Of a stretch of 40,840 nt of DNA, positions 23,355 to 34,418 are shown piece after piece. Under the pieces are notes generated by a model, which saw nothing but the letters and a program-made list of their open reading frames with translations, was not told where the DNA came from and searched no databases. The translations under genes were made by a program, and so were the position numbers. Every line of letters begins with the position of its first letter. Position 1 is the first letter of the stretch. Origin of the DNA: Basidiobolus meristosporus CBS 931.73 (lineage: Eukaryota; Basidiobolomycota; Basidiobolomycetes; Basidiobolales; Basidiobolaceae); the NCBI GenBank assembly GCA_002104905.1, contig MCFE01000739.1, forward strand, positions 1 through 40,840. The letters run 5' to 3'.

Positions 23355-23500
23355 GGCTGTTCAAAAAATAGCCCCTCATATTTCACAAAATTTGATCCAA
23401 ATTTTTCATCACTACAATACATAAGTGGCTTTTGGTCAGTTCTCTGCCAATTCTGTCAGCTTTCAATCTCCAGCAGTTGGTCACCTCCTATTTTTGGTAT
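23355..23500 (-). repeat. Terminal inverted-repeat end of CACTA-type copy D
   Basis: Begins abruptly with GGCTGTTCAAAAAATAGCCC at 23355 within transposase-derived DNA. Its reverse complement carries the TTGGCAGAGAAC, AAAAGCCACTT and TGATGAAAA words shared with 22808-22930 and 14464-14575. After the Gypsy B insertion the element resumes at 29546 (ATTTATTGGCCATTGCC), matching 22775-22800 in reverse. This is the best-defined end of the CACTA-type family here. Confidence 0.6.
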
Positions 23501-23865
23501 TGCTATGATCTACTACTTGAATGTTTAAGTTTGATCAGTTTCAGTCAAGTCAATTAGTTGTATGCTTAGCTTATCAGTAGATCAGTATTATCTATCAGGT
23601 TAGTAGCATTAGTCAGCAAATAAATCAGCAGATTCTTATCAAACAGAAATAGAGATATTCAACAGGATCTTATTGGGTGATGATGATGCAATCAAATGAG
23701 TCTTCAGCCACAGCCTGCATTAGGAAATACAATTAGTCAGCTATTGATCTGGGAAAATGTATACAAGGAGCTGCTGGAACCTCAATAAAAATCAGATCAA
23801 GTTTAGTGAATACAACACTAGCTAAACTCCCATTCCCTGCAACTCTTATGCCAAGACTTGTAACA
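23501..23865 (+). repeat. 5' LTR of Gypsy B
   Basis: TGCTATGATCTAC to ACTTGTAACA, 365 bp. The TGTATACAAGGAGCTG word near 23757 replaces the TATATAAGG seen in the solo copy at 11117. CAATAAAAATCAG near 23784 is a possible polyadenylation signal. Confidence 0.93.
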
Positions 23866-23923
23866 TTGATAGCAGCAATAACCAGAAACCTCCCTTCTGA
23901 AGAAAGAAGAAGCCTCCCTCAAG

Positions 23924-24514
23924 ATGTCCAAAAATCAAGAATGGAAGAATGCTAAGCAACAAATCCTGGCCCAGCAGCAACTGTTACTCTAGATCCTTAG
24001 TCAGCAGCAACAAGGAATGACTACCATTGCCCAAAGCCAGCAAAGCTCTGTTAAGAGCAACTTTAGTGCAAAGATCAACCGGTACCATGGTACAATCAAT
24101 GAAAACCTGGGGGCTTGGCACTTCCAGATTGAAGTAGCTTCCAAGGCTAAAAGAATTGCAACAGAAAGCAAGTTACATGATGGAGCCTCTTACCTGGCAG
24201 ATGCAGCTCTGCAGGGGTACCACAACAAGATCAGGTCAGCCACCATAATGGGATTCTCTACAACCTCTACCAGGAATGAGTTTGTGTTGGAAATTCAGGA
24301 TGCCTTTGAACCCCCACACCAACAGATACTACTAAGAAGAAAGTTGAAGACACTCAGACAGAAAGGAATGGTCCAAGAATACATCTATGAATATATATGT
24401 CTATTTGGACAAATTGAAAGAATGAACCCTGTGGATCAAATTGAATACTTTATTGATGGGTTGAAAGAAAGTACTCAAGGAAGTGAACTATTGAAGACCT
24501 CAGACATATTGTAG
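23924..24514 (+). pseudogene. Gypsy B gag, first part
   Basis: The probable original start is ATG 23924 (MSKNQEWKNAKQQ), in frame with the open run from 24017. A TAG at 23990-23992 stands where Gln is likely. The capsid-like segment (KINRYHGTINENLGAW, GYHNKIRSATIMGF, LRQKGMVQEYIYEY, RMNPVDQIEYFIDGLK) is the Retrotrans_gag pattern. The Gag forms the cytoplasmic particle that packages element RNA. The frame is lost after about residue 195, and the nucleocapsid lies in another frame. Confidence 0.85.
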
Positions 24515-25451
24515 AAGCCATCAAGATTGCCATTGACTTTGAGTCAGCTGTGTTTTGAGTTGGGAAGCCCTCAATCACTAATCAGAGAGCCTACAATCAC
24601 TATGAAAGAAGACAATAAAAAGCAGTGCTAATGGAAATATATGCTATGCAGAAGAATCCTATCTTAGAAGAATGTAAGAAGAAAGGACTTTGCATTATTT
24701 GCCACCAGCAGGGACTTATTGCAAAGTGCTGCTCTCAGAGTAGAAATGAACAACAGCTATCAAGAAACTTTAATCATATTGAAGCCCTGGAGCATAGTAA
24801 CATGACGGATGAACTGAAGAAGACCTGAGGCTCACCTTCCAAATGACAGAAGAATACCTATTGCAGATGACCTCAAACTCAGGAAAGCTATTATACTTGA
24901 ATGGAGTAATCAATGGAGTACCTGCCAAGGTCATAATTGACTCAGAAGCATTGCATGAATACATATCAGAGTAAATTGCTTTGAAAGCTGGAATTAACTC
25001 AGAACCCACCAAATCAACTTCAGTCTCAACAGCTGATGGGAACACTCACATAATCAGCAGTACTGCTCAGCCAGTAAGGATCAAAAACAATGACTATGAA
25101 GAAGATCTACAGGCCTATATATTTGGGAACTGCAAGTTTGCCCCTGTACTGAGGATAACCTGGCTATTTGATGTAATCCATCAATCAACTGGAGAACCCA
25201 TGCTACTGAGATCCAGAAGGAGAACAAGACCTATGAGCTATTACCTGCCAGACTGGATATTAACTTGGTCAATTCCAGTGTGTGTGAAACAAGTGAACTT
25301 AGCAAGACACTGTTCAGTAGAGAACTACGAAAAGGCACCCAGATGTTCCTCATGGCAGTATTACCAGATGATTCCTCTGCTCCAGTTCCCCAGAAGGTCC
25401 AGACTCTTTTGAAGGAATATTCAGACATATTTCCAGATGACTTGTAAGCCT
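24515..25451 (+). pseudogene. Gypsy B nucleocapsid knuckle and protease region
   Basis: The zinc knuckle near 24688-24730 reads CIICHQQGLIAKC: the Cys residues remain but the usual His is replaced. The protease near 24939-24950 reads DSEA where the active-site triad DSG/DTG is expected; the changed codon is GAA at 24945-24947. A TAA follows a few codons later. Downstream frames ([32 protein letters not shown]) belong to the protease-RT linker. Several frameshifts are present. Confidence 0.75.
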
Positions 25452-25467
25452 ACCACCAGTCAGAGAC

Positions 25468-25851
25468 ATGGGTCATGCCACTGAAACAGGTGATAGCCCT
25501 CCAGTGAGTAATACACCTCACAGAATGAGTCCATTGGAGTTGGAAGAGATGAAGAGACAAATAGATCAGTTACTGCAACAAGGATATATCAGACCCAGCA
25601 AGTCACCTTGGGGATCACCAGTACTTTTTGTGAAGAAGAAGGATGGAACACTAAGAATGTGCATTAACTACAGAGCTCTCAACTCAGTCAACATGAAGAG
25701 TAAGTACCCCCTAACTTCAATTGATGAGCCTTTGGGCCAACTCAATGGAGCCACTATTTTTAGCAAGATTGACCTCATATCAGGATACAACCAGATTAGG
25801 GTGAAGCCAGAAGACATCCCTGGGACAGCATTCAGGACCAGCTATGGACAT
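25468..25851 (+). pseudogene. Gypsy B reverse transcriptase, N-terminal half
   Basis: [40 protein letters not shown], then [12 protein letters not shown] and [31 protein letters not shown], are the fingers/palm motifs of Gypsy RT (first catalytic Asp in KIDL). RT copies element RNA to cDNA in the particle. The reading stops where the foldback element begins (25853). The continuation (KYLFMSFGLTNSPLTF) lies at 26567-26638, and the next at 27709. Confidence 0.92.
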
Positions 25852-25852
25852 T

Positions 25853-26565
25853 GGACTTGTTCTGTTGGATAGTGCCGCATTGAGCCATGAGTGCCAAATG
25901 ATGCCATAGTGTGCCAAGGAGGCCAAGTGAGCCTATACCTTGCCACAGAGTGTGAAACACAGCTCTGCATCTTCATGCAAAGCAGCCCCTGTGTTTCACC
26001 CATTGAGCTGGAGAAAATCCATTTTTTGACCTTTTTTTTGATTCAATGTTGAGCAGGATGTGTCAGAGCTCAAAAAGATTGAAGACATGCATTGGGAACT
26101 CAATACCCATGGCACTCTGAATCTAGCTCCTGTAGCTTGTATCATTTCACAAAAATGCATGGCACTGTCTTGGTCCACTGGTACTCTCAGGCACTATACT
26201 TAAATATTAGCCCTAAAGTAGAACCAATATAACGCACTTATAGTGCCAGATTGTACCAGTGAACCAAGATAGTGCCATGCATTTTTGTGGCATGATACAA
26301 GCCACTGGAGCTAGATTCAGAGTGCCATGGGTATTGAGTACCCAATGCATGTCTTCAATCTTTTTGAGCTCTTACACATCCTGCTCAACATTGAATCAAA
26401 AAAATGGTCAAAAAATGGATTTTCTCCAGCCCAATGGGTGAAACACAGGGGCTGCTCTGCATGAAGATGCAGAGCTGTGTTTCACACTCTGTGGCCAAGT
26501 ATAGGCACACTATGGCATCATTTGGCACTGATGGCTCAATGTGGCACTATCCAATGGAACTGATC
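25853..26565. mobile_element. Foldback element 1: long terminal inverted repeats around a small loop
   Basis: Left arm 25853-26199 and right arm 26241-26565 are imperfect reverse complements, separated by about 40 bp. The arms begin GGACTTGTTCTGTTGGATAGTGCC and its inverse. It interrupts Gypsy B RT between TSYGH and YKYLF, and the flanks suggest a short duplication (ATT or similar). No transposase frame is present, so it is non-autonomous. The second copy lies at 37978-38707. Short open frames in the arms are by-products of the repeat. Confidence 0.88.
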
Positions 26566-26566
26566 T

Positions 26567-26638
26567 ATTACAAGTACTTATTTATGAGTTTTGGCCTCAC
26601 CAATTCCCCTTTAACATTCATGCCCCTAATGCAGACGG
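26567..26638 (+). pseudogene. Gypsy B reverse transcriptase, middle piece between two insertions
   Basis: YKYLFMSFGLTNSPLTFMPLMQTV is the RT segment between the YGHY and YLDD motifs. It is isolated by the foldback element on the left and LTR-W copy 3 on the right, and it reads on at 27709 with VFQEY. Confidence 0.88.
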
Positions 26639-27708
26639 TGTAGTGGGGTGACAGTGACACCCACTGACAGATTTACTCATCCCCTTATTTTCTACTTCTT
26701 TATATCTCTACTACACTTCTTTTAGTTTTATCCCATTTGTCTTACCCAATCAGTACTATCCCATAAGCCGGTTGACTATCACACCTGCTTACCTTAATGC
26801 ATTAGTTACCCATCACTTTATGTAAGATAACTAGCTATAAGTACTTCTATATTAGGCAAGTACCTGCGCCAGTACCCATGACACATGATCAACCCATGTC
26901 ACCATCCCTACCATTTCCATACCATAAATGATATCCCTATGTTACACAGGTTTCAGAATACTGATTCCTGATTAGTTGGATGTGCTGTGCCTTTTAGAAC
27001 CTTCCAGTACCTACTTGGAACATTCTTGGGTCATTCTGATGTCATTAAAATTTCTATTGATATCCTGAACCTTCTGGAACACCATGATTAGTAATTACTT
27101 AGCCAGTGAGAAAAGTATATAAGGGAGGCTATCCCTCAACAATAAATCATCATCCCTTTTATTAATATACCGGCTTGTTGATTAGTGTGATCACTGCTAC
27201 CTGCTGCTACCTGAACTTCCAACCCTAGACCACAGGACACTCCCAGGAAACCGCGCTGACAGCCATCTGACCTTGGAGGCACTACTTGTGAGGAATACTC
27301 AGAGTAGGTATTTTTATTATATTTGATTCTTTCCCAAGTTTGTTCTTGTACAGGCAAAGATACTTTTCTGTCTTTGTAACTATTGACCACAGCTGCATTC
27401 TTATCAAGTCCCTGCTGGTGGAGTTTAGAGTTGTTTTGACTTTGGAAGCTTTAGTACATTGTCATCTCAACGGATGCTGAACCCAGCACATACTTTTGTT
27501 AAGACGCCAACAAAGTTGGGGATTGTAGCTCAATAATTTTCCCTTGACAAGCTTGTGGCTTTATTCCCCTTCACATTAGATTAGAGACAGAACCCAAGTA
27601 TTGCCAGCAAGCTTTTACCAGAGGTTATCACACCCAGGGACCACCCCACACACAAAACACTTGAGAAGTGTTAGATGTATCTCTCCCTTGGACTTATACA
27701 CCATCACA
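26639..27708 (+). mobile_element. Solo LTR, LTR-W family copy 3, 1070 bp, in Gypsy B RT
   Basis: It begins TGTAGTGGGGTGACAG and ends ACACCATCACA. Flanks ACGG (26635-26638) and ACAG (27709-27712) are a 4-bp duplication with one G/A difference. A TATATAAGGGAGG word begins at 27116 and is followed by CAATAAATC. A palindromic GTGGGGTGACAGTGACACCCAC-type word sits at the 5' end. RT reads through correctly once this segment is discounted. Confidence 0.9.
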
Positions 27709-28130
27709 ACAGTCTTCCAGGAATATTGAGACAAGTTTTATATAATCTACCTAGATGACATATTGATATACAGCAAGACAGAAGAGGATTACATGGTGCA
27801 CAATTAAAAGGTCTTGAAGAAGCTGAGAGAGAACAAACTATATGGCAAGCTAGCTAAGTGTGAGTTCATCAAGGAATATGTTGAATATCTGGGACACATA
27901 GTGACTAGCACAGGAGTGACTTTGGACCCTAAGAAGGATGAATTTATCAAGAATCTGACGCAGCCCCATGGCATATCAGAGCTCAGAACATTCCTTGGAA
28001 TGGTTCCCTATTATCAGAGATTTGTCAAGTCCCTTGCAAGTATTGCAGCCCCTTGAAGTGATATCCTCAAGAAAGAGAATACCTACAAGTGGGACATAGC
28101 TTGTGAGACTGCCTTCCATTGAAGGAACCT
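27709..28130 (+). pseudogene. Gypsy B reverse transcriptase, C-terminal part (YLDD)
   Basis: IIYLDDILIYSKT (YLDD at 27748-27759) keeps both catalytic Asp residues. It is followed by KVLKKLRENKLYGKLAKCEFIKEYVEYLGHIV and a thumb/connection with LRTFLGMVPYYQRFVKSLASIAAP. Stops occur after MVHN and SIAAP. The RNase H domain that should follow KWDIACETAF is absent: near 28110-28125 the sequence passes straight into the integrase finger region. Confidence 0.9.
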
Positions 28131-29169
28131 ATAACCTTGTGAAAGCCAGAGCATGGTGGCCCAGAATGAGTCATGACATTGAAAAGCTAGTGAAAACATG
28201 CCCAAATTGCCAAATTGACCAATGCCAACCACAAAGAGTTGCTGAACTCTTTCCCCTGGAGCCTGTAAGACCATTTGAAAGATGGGGAATTGACTTTATT
28301 CAAATACTGCCAACTACCAGGAAGTGCAACCATTGGATCCTAGCAGCAATTGACTGTGCCACCAAATGGCCAGTGGCTAAAGCTGTACCAATAGCCAGTG
28401 AGCAAGAAGTTACAAGTTTCATCTACAATGAGACTCTTATGAAGTTTGGATGCCCTGTAGAGATTCTATCCAATAGAGGTGCAAGCTTTATGGCAAAGAC
28501 ATTGGAAGCTTACCTAGAAATGCAGCAGATCAAACACCTGAAAATCTTGGCATATTGCCCCAGAACTAATGGAGTCACTGAACAGCTTAATAAGTTATTT
28601 GGAAGAATGCTGACCAAGTATGCAAATGGAGTTGATGATAAATGGATCAGTACATACACCAAGCACTCTTTGCATGCAAAGTCAGAGTACACAACACCAC
28701 CCAAAAATTTCCATTTTACTTAGTGTATGGATGTGAACCAAGGATTCCAGGAGATATCACACAACCAAGGCTTACAGACACCTTAGTAGAAGAACTCAGT
28801 CAGCCAAGTAGACACCAGCAGCCAGAACAAAGATGTCAAGAGGCACAGACCAAAGTATCTCAAAGTGCGGAAAAGATGAAGCGGAGATCTGATAAGACTA
28901 TAGCACCAGAAGCATTGACAATTGGGAACATGGTATTGCTAAGAAACAACACTTGGAAGAAGTTTGAGCCACAATGGACAGGACCATTCAAGATCATCAG
29001 AGAATGTCCATTTGCAGCTTACCAATTAATGGACAAACATGGCAATATCCAGGAAGACTTAGTGCATAGGGACAGTCTCAAGCTTGCAAGACTTGCTGAT
29101 AATACTGAACCATCAAGATATTGTTATCACAAGAAAAGATATTCAGGAGAACCCTTTCAACTTTGGTAG
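28126..29169 (+). pseudogene. Gypsy B integrase and C-terminal chromatin-side domain
   Basis: It includes the end of the zinc-binding domain (WWPRMSHDIEKLVKTCPNCQ) and the core with WGIDFIQILP (first Asp). The second block reads ILSNRGASF, where Asp is normal (AAT at 28472-28474). The Glu remains in CPRTNGVTEQLNK. A frameshift near 28640-28720 moves the reading to FACKVRVHNTTQKFPFYLVYG. That frame continues through the GPY/F-like WTGPFKIIRE and ends at 29169 (FQLW). Integrase inserts cDNA into the genome; the Asp-to-Asn change alone would disable it. Confidence 0.92.
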
Positions 29170-29176
29170 GGGAGAA

Positions 29177-29541
29177 TGATATGATCTACTGTTTGAATGT
29201 TTATGTTAGATCAGTTTTTAGTCAAACCAATCAGTCATATGCCTAGCTTATCAGTATATCAGTATTACCTATCAAATCAGTAGCACTAGTCAGCAAATGA
29301 ATCAGCAGATCCTTATCAGATGGAAATAGAGTTATTGAGTAGGAGCTTTTTGGGTGCAGATGATGCAATCAAATGAGTCTTCAGCCACAGCCTATATTAA
29401 GAAATACAAATAGTCACCAATTGATCTGGTAAAATGTATATTAGGAGCTGCGGGAACCCCAATAAAAATCAGTTCAAGTTTTAGTGAAACACTAGCTAAA
29501 CGCCCTATTCCTCTACCACTCTTATACCAAGACTAGTAACA
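29177..29541 (+). repeat. 3' LTR of Gypsy B
   Basis: TGATATGATCTAC to ACTAGTAACA, 365 bp, the same length as the 5' LTR with scattered substitutions. It follows the purine tract directly. Confidence 0.93.
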
Positions 29542-29545
29542 GTAT

Positions 29546-30480
29546 ATTTATTGGCCATTGCCTCTTTTTCACACTGCTTACTTCCTGACTCACCCAATGC
29601 CCTTACTTTTCCTGCATATGAACTGGTGTATTTCTATTGCAACTACAGATGTAACTCATTTACTAACTATATAGGCCTATCAAAGTCCATATACACCAAC
29701 ATTATGCCCTACCCTACATCCAATAAGTAGATCTATTAAAACCCAACATTCAATATGTATTTCTGCAGTAATACCCTTTTACCATGGTATTGACAGAAAC
29801 CCTGCGGCTTTGAGCAACTGTTCATTGACTAGACTATGTCTGTTGTGGAAGCTCCACTCTGTGCTCAAAAGAGGATAAGGCTCAGGTATGAACAGTCTTT
29901 CTCTACAAGCCCCTATACCTCACTAACTAGCTGTGCATCCAACTATTGAGAAAACAGCTGTTATCATGTTGGTAATTCTTGTGACTATAATGGGATGCAG
30001 CCTGTTCTGGGCCAACAACAACGATTGGTGAGAACCACAACCTTTTTCTCACACTCCCCTGTCTTGTGCATTGTTATACTTTTCTCTCTTTACCTTTATT
30101 GTTATCACTGCCAGGTCTTTCAATGCTACTTTGATTGCGTATGTGTTGTATTGTACTACATATCTCCTTGATGAATGCTGCACTAGTAGATGTATTTTTG
30201 CTTGCTTATCCCTTACAGGCACTCTCACAGTAACCTAATGTTTCTTTGCTGTTTGTGATTAGCCTTGAGCTTGGCTTGTGATTGGCTCCTGAGATTGCTT
30301 CATGTTTTATTGTTGCACAGTCCTTCACTGCCACATTGACTGTGTGCTTCTTGTATTGAGCAACCTTTTTTCCCTGATAAATGCTACACGCATAAATTTG
30401 TACAGAAAATGTGGCAATTGTAAAAAGCCTCTCAGCCATGAAGCATACAGATAGCATGCAAGGTACTGCATGGTTCACAG
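29546..30480 (-). pseudogene. Copy D: gene 2 remnant fused to the transposase finger
   Basis: 29546-29760 is subterminal DNA continuing 23355-23500. 29760-30400 carries degraded gene 2 pieces (minus strand), including repeat-derived YQGKKVAQYKKHTVNVAVKD near 30330-30390. At about 30411 the sequence switches to the plus-strand transposase finger (CGNCKKPLSHEAY, about 30412-30450). The coiled coil, helical block and divergent spacer are missing. This is an internally deleted, probably non-autonomous derivative. 30481-30579 is transposase-like but too degraded to assign firmly. Confidence 0.6.
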
Positions 30481-30579
30481 CCAGTGTTTACTGCATAGGG
30501 CTTACTTGAGCATTAATCAGTTACTCATGGACCAACAAGGTCCCCATGGAAGATAACCATGTTGAACCCATCAAAGGTC

Positions 30580-30906
30580 TGTTTTGGTGGTGTATAAGTC
30601 CAAGGGAGAGTTATATCTAACACTTCTCAGATGTTTTTTGTGTGGGGTGTTCCTGGGGTTCAATAACCTCTGGCAAAAGCTTGCTAGAAATACTTGGGTT
30701 TTGTCTCTATTTTGATGTGATGAGGAATAAAGCCACAAGCTTGTTAATGGAAAGCTATTGAGCTACAATCCCCAACTTAATTGGCACCTTAACATAAGTA
30801 TTTGCCAGGGTTAGCATCCTTTGAGATCACAATGTACTAAAGCTTCCAATGCCAAAATAACCAAAAACTCCACCAGCAGTGACTTGATAAAAAAGCACCT
30901 GTGATC
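30580..30906 (-). mobile_element. LTR-W copy 5, part 1 (split by Copia)
   Basis: Matches copy 1 from its GGTGGTGTATAAGTCCAAGG start to the TGATC target of the Copia insertion. It resumes at 35943 (AATGGTTACAAAG) and fades at about 36131, so the rest of this LTR is lost. Confidence 0.85.
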
Positions 30907-31273
30907 TGTTGCAATTTAAGAAGTCATTTGAATATAAGGAACTTATCAAGAATAGTGAAAATAGTTGAACTGTTGTTTGTTCATAAAGAAGCTTGTATTT
31001 ATACCTTTGTAGAAGTAATACAGCTGTAACACTAAGTAGGGAGGGTTTCTCAATATTCAGGAGCATTCTGTAACAGTTTCAGGGTCAGTACATAATGTTT
31101 GGTAATAGTGCTTATTTGATCCTGACTATAGGGGAATAATCATAAGATCATATATCTGGAGAAAGTGGCACAGTTATGGCAGTACATGAGACCTACGGTG
31201 ACTAAAACTAGTCTAGAATTGTTAAGTAGATTCTTAGCTGCTGAATGATACCAAATAGTCCAATATTTCAACA
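30907..31273 (-). repeat. Copia 3' LTR (left on the plus strand)
   Basis: 367 bp with TGTTG/CAACA ends. The minus strand has TATAAATA at 30996-31003. It abuts the purine tract at 31274-31284. Confidence 0.95.
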
Positions 31274-34200
31274 CTCCCCCTCAACTAGATAATTTCTTAA
31301 TCCCAATTTCTCTCTAAGGATCTCAAACTGCGGCCTAGCTAGTGGTTTTGTCAATATGTCTGCCACCATTTTGTCAGTTGGGCAGTAAATTAACTCCACT
31401 AAGTTATTTTCTACAGCTTCCCTCACAAAGTGATGCTGCATATCAATGTGCTTAGTTCTGGCATGATTAGTAGGATTTCTAGCTAATGAAATACAGCTTT
31501 GATTATCCTTGTAAATACATGTTGGTTCACCTGAATTAAAATCCAAGTCTTTGAATAATTTTTGTAGCCATATAGCCTCCTTAGTTGCTTGACATGCAGT
31601 CATATATTTGGCTTCAGTCGTAGATAGTGCCACAGTTGGTTGTTTCTTCCAATTCCAAGTAATAGCTGCGCCAGCATAAAGAAATACATAGCCTGTGGTA
31701 GAGTGTCTGTCAATCAGATCCCTGCCCCAATCTGAATCACTATAACCATCAAACCTTTGCCTATTGGCTGCTCCAGAGTGTTCCAATACCATATTTATGG
31801 TACCTTGTAGATATCTGAAAATCCGCTTAACTGCTGCAATTTGATCTGATCCATAATTCTGCATGAATTGACTGACTATTCCAACTGCCACTGCAATATC
31901 TGGACGTGTAGACACCATCAAGTACATTAGGCTACCAACCATTGATTGATAGGGAAAGTTTTGATCCATATTTGAGCCGCTTTCATCTCTAACTGGCTGA
32001 GATTTGCTTAATTTCAGGTTTTTGTCCATAGGGGTTGCTGCAGGTTTGCAATTTTCTATTTTGAAGCATCTAAGAATGTCCCTTATGTACTTAGACTGAT
32101 TCAGCACAATTTTCTGTGTAGGTATGTTAAATTTGACCTCAATTCCAAGAAAATAGCTGAATTTTCCAAGATCTTCCAGCTCAAACTTGCTGAAGAGATC
32201 TGATTTTGTCTTTTTGAGTTCCTCTTGGTCACTTGTAGCTATAATTAGGTTGTCCACATAAAGAACTAGGATGATCACACCCTTTTTGAGCTGTTTCACA
32301 TATATACTGTGATCTGCAGTGCTACAAGAGAACCCAATTTCCTCTAGATATGTGTCAATCTTGTTATACCATGCTCTGGGTGCCTGCTTAAGCCCATACA
32401 ATGATTTTCCAAGTTTGCACACCTTATGGGCCTTTTGGATTGGTAAAACCTTCAGGTTGCTCCATATATATAGTTTCTTGCAAATCCCCATTTAGAAAGG
32501 CTGTTTTGACGTCCATTTGGTGTAGATCTAGACTCTGTACAGCTGCCAGGGCTAGAACTGTCCTAATAGAGTTAAACTTGGCAACCAGAGCAAATGTTTC
32601 CTTAAAGTCTAGTCCCTGGATCTGGGAATAGCCTTTAGCTACCAATCTAGCCTTGTACTTATCAACGGCACCATTTGAGGTTATCTTGATCTTGTAGACC
32701 CATCTACATCCTATTGGCTTTCTCCCATTTGGTATATCTCCCAGCTCCCACGTTTTTGCCTTGATCAGTGATTGGTACTACTCCTGCATGGCTTGTTGCC
32801 ACTTGATAGCATCTGGACTTTGCATTGCCTGTTCCAGATTCTGAGGTTTGGCACATAAGGCAAGATAAGCTTCTTCATGATCATTGGATGTCTGCCACCA
32901 GGATCCAGGGGCATTTCTTATTCTGGTAGATCTCCTAACTGGGATAATCTGTTCTGATCTGGAACTGGTAGAAGTATCTACTATGTCTGGCTGGATTTGG
33001 TATGTATCTTCTTCATTAGTGTTGATTGCATCATCAGGCAGCTGACCAATGATTTCTGTGGCTTTCTGATCTGAATTCTCCTCAAATACAACATCCCTGC
33101 TCTTGATCAGCTTCTGAATTTTGCCATCATACACTCTATACCCTTTAGTATCTTCACAATACCCAAGAAAGATCCCTTTCCTACTCTTTGATTCCAACTT
33201 TGAGTGTTTTTTGTCAGGGATGTGATAAAAAACATCACTGCCAAAGATCTTGAGATGCTGGAGATCTGGTTTTTTGCCTGTATATGCTTCAAAGGGTGTA
33301 GAATCACGTAGTGCTGTTGTTAGGCATCTGTTCTTGATGTATACAGCAGTAGCAACAGATTTGACCCAAAACTTGTAGTCCATTCCCTTATCATGTAGCA
33401 TAGATCTTCCCATCTCTACTATTGTTCTATTTGCACGTTCTGCTACTCCATTTTGCTGTGGAGTATGAGGAACTGTGGTCTGCTGAAGTATACTAGTAGA
33501 CAAGCAGTATATTGCAAACTGCTTTGAGCAGTATTCTCCTCCATTGTCACTTTGTAGTACCTTCAATTTACACCCAGTTTGTGTTTCTGCCATGTTCTTG
33601 AAGTGCTTAAACGTCTCTAAAGCTTCATCCTTTGTTTTGAGGAAGTACACTGATGTATATCTTGTCTTGTCATCAATAAAAGTCATAAAGTATCTCTTGG
33701 CTCCAAAGGACAGTGTTCTCATGGGGCCACATATGTCTGAGTGTACAATGGCCAATATTTCGGTGGTATTGATGCCTTCTGAGCTCTTAAAACATTGCCT
33801 AGCTTGTTTGCCATATGAACATCCCTTACAAACATTCAATTTGATCAGAATTGAGTATTTTGGGCCCAAAACAAGCTGATTTTTCACCAATTGGCTCATT
33901 TTCTGTTCCCCAATGTGTCCTAGCCTCCTATGCCACATCTCCCAGTTGGTTTCATCAGTTTCAGTAATGTTGACATACTCAGGTACAATGATCTTGCATT
34001 GTAACTTGTATATATTGTGATCTCTGATTCCCAAAGCTGATTTTTGTCCATTTTCACTCAATATTGAGCAGCTCAGTTTAGTAAAAACAAATTTCAGTCC
34101 CTGAGTAGTGGCTTTACTGACTGAGAGGAGGTTCTTAGCTATTCCAGGTACATAGAGTACGTCAGTCAGTTTTGCTGTTGTTGCCCCTGAGTATTCACTC

Positions 34201-34418
34201 ATATTTAGTTGTATAGACCCACTGGCGGTAGCTTCCAATGAAGAGTTATCTCCCAGATAAACCTTTCTTACGGGAATAGTCTTTAAGTTGCTGAGCCAAT
34301 CCTTTATACCACAAGTATGCTGTGATGCTCTAGAGTCAATATACCATTCATTACTTTGGTTACTTGCACTCTCTTGTACAGTTACAAATAACTGTTCATC
34401 AGTAGTTATATGGTTTGC
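31268..34418 (-). pseudogene. Copia pol: protease, integrase, RT, RNase H
   Basis: Protease near 34329-34346 reads WYIDSRAS where DSGAS is expected. The GAG-pre-integrase finger has WHRRLGHIGEQKM and CKGC. The integrase core carries HSDICGP, QSDNGGEY and NGVAERANR (D, D, E all present). A TAG stops the open run at 32778-32780 ahead of RT. RT carries ARLVAKGYSQ, DVKTAFLNGDL, a one-base frameshift at about 32420-32445, GLKQAPRAWY, and LYVDNLIIA, where the invariant YVDD second Asp is Asn (32249-32251). RNase H motifs YSDSDWG, STTEAKYM and KDNQS are intact. The final codons overlap the purine tract and the LTR edge. The enzymes would work inside the Gag particle and nucleus; multiple lesions inactivate them. 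Confidence 0.96.

Larger units (their letters stand above)
23501..29541 (+). mobile_element. Gypsy B: Ty3/Gypsy retrotransposon with paired LTRs, TSD GTAT, two nested insertions
   Basis: Two 365-bp LTRs bound an internal region with gag, protease, RT and integrase sequences in Gypsy order (integrase after RT). The 4-bp duplication GTAT occurs at 23497-23500 and 29542-29545. The 3' LTR is preceded by a purine tract (GGTAGGGGAGAA, 29165-29176). The sequence after the 5' LTR (TTGATAGCAGC) resembles a primer site for a tRNA ending GCTACCA but is not exact. A foldback element (25853-26565) and LTR-W copy 3 (26639-27708) split RT. RNase H is deleted. The element is inactive. Confidence 0.95.

Noticed and set aside
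26259-26441. 60-codon frame MNQDSAMHFCGMIQATGARF and its near-twin on the minus strand at 25996-26178, and related frames near 38004-38234 and 38446-38772
   Set aside because: They are the two arms of foldback elements read in opposite directions. The similarity follows from the inverted repeat, not from a gene family.
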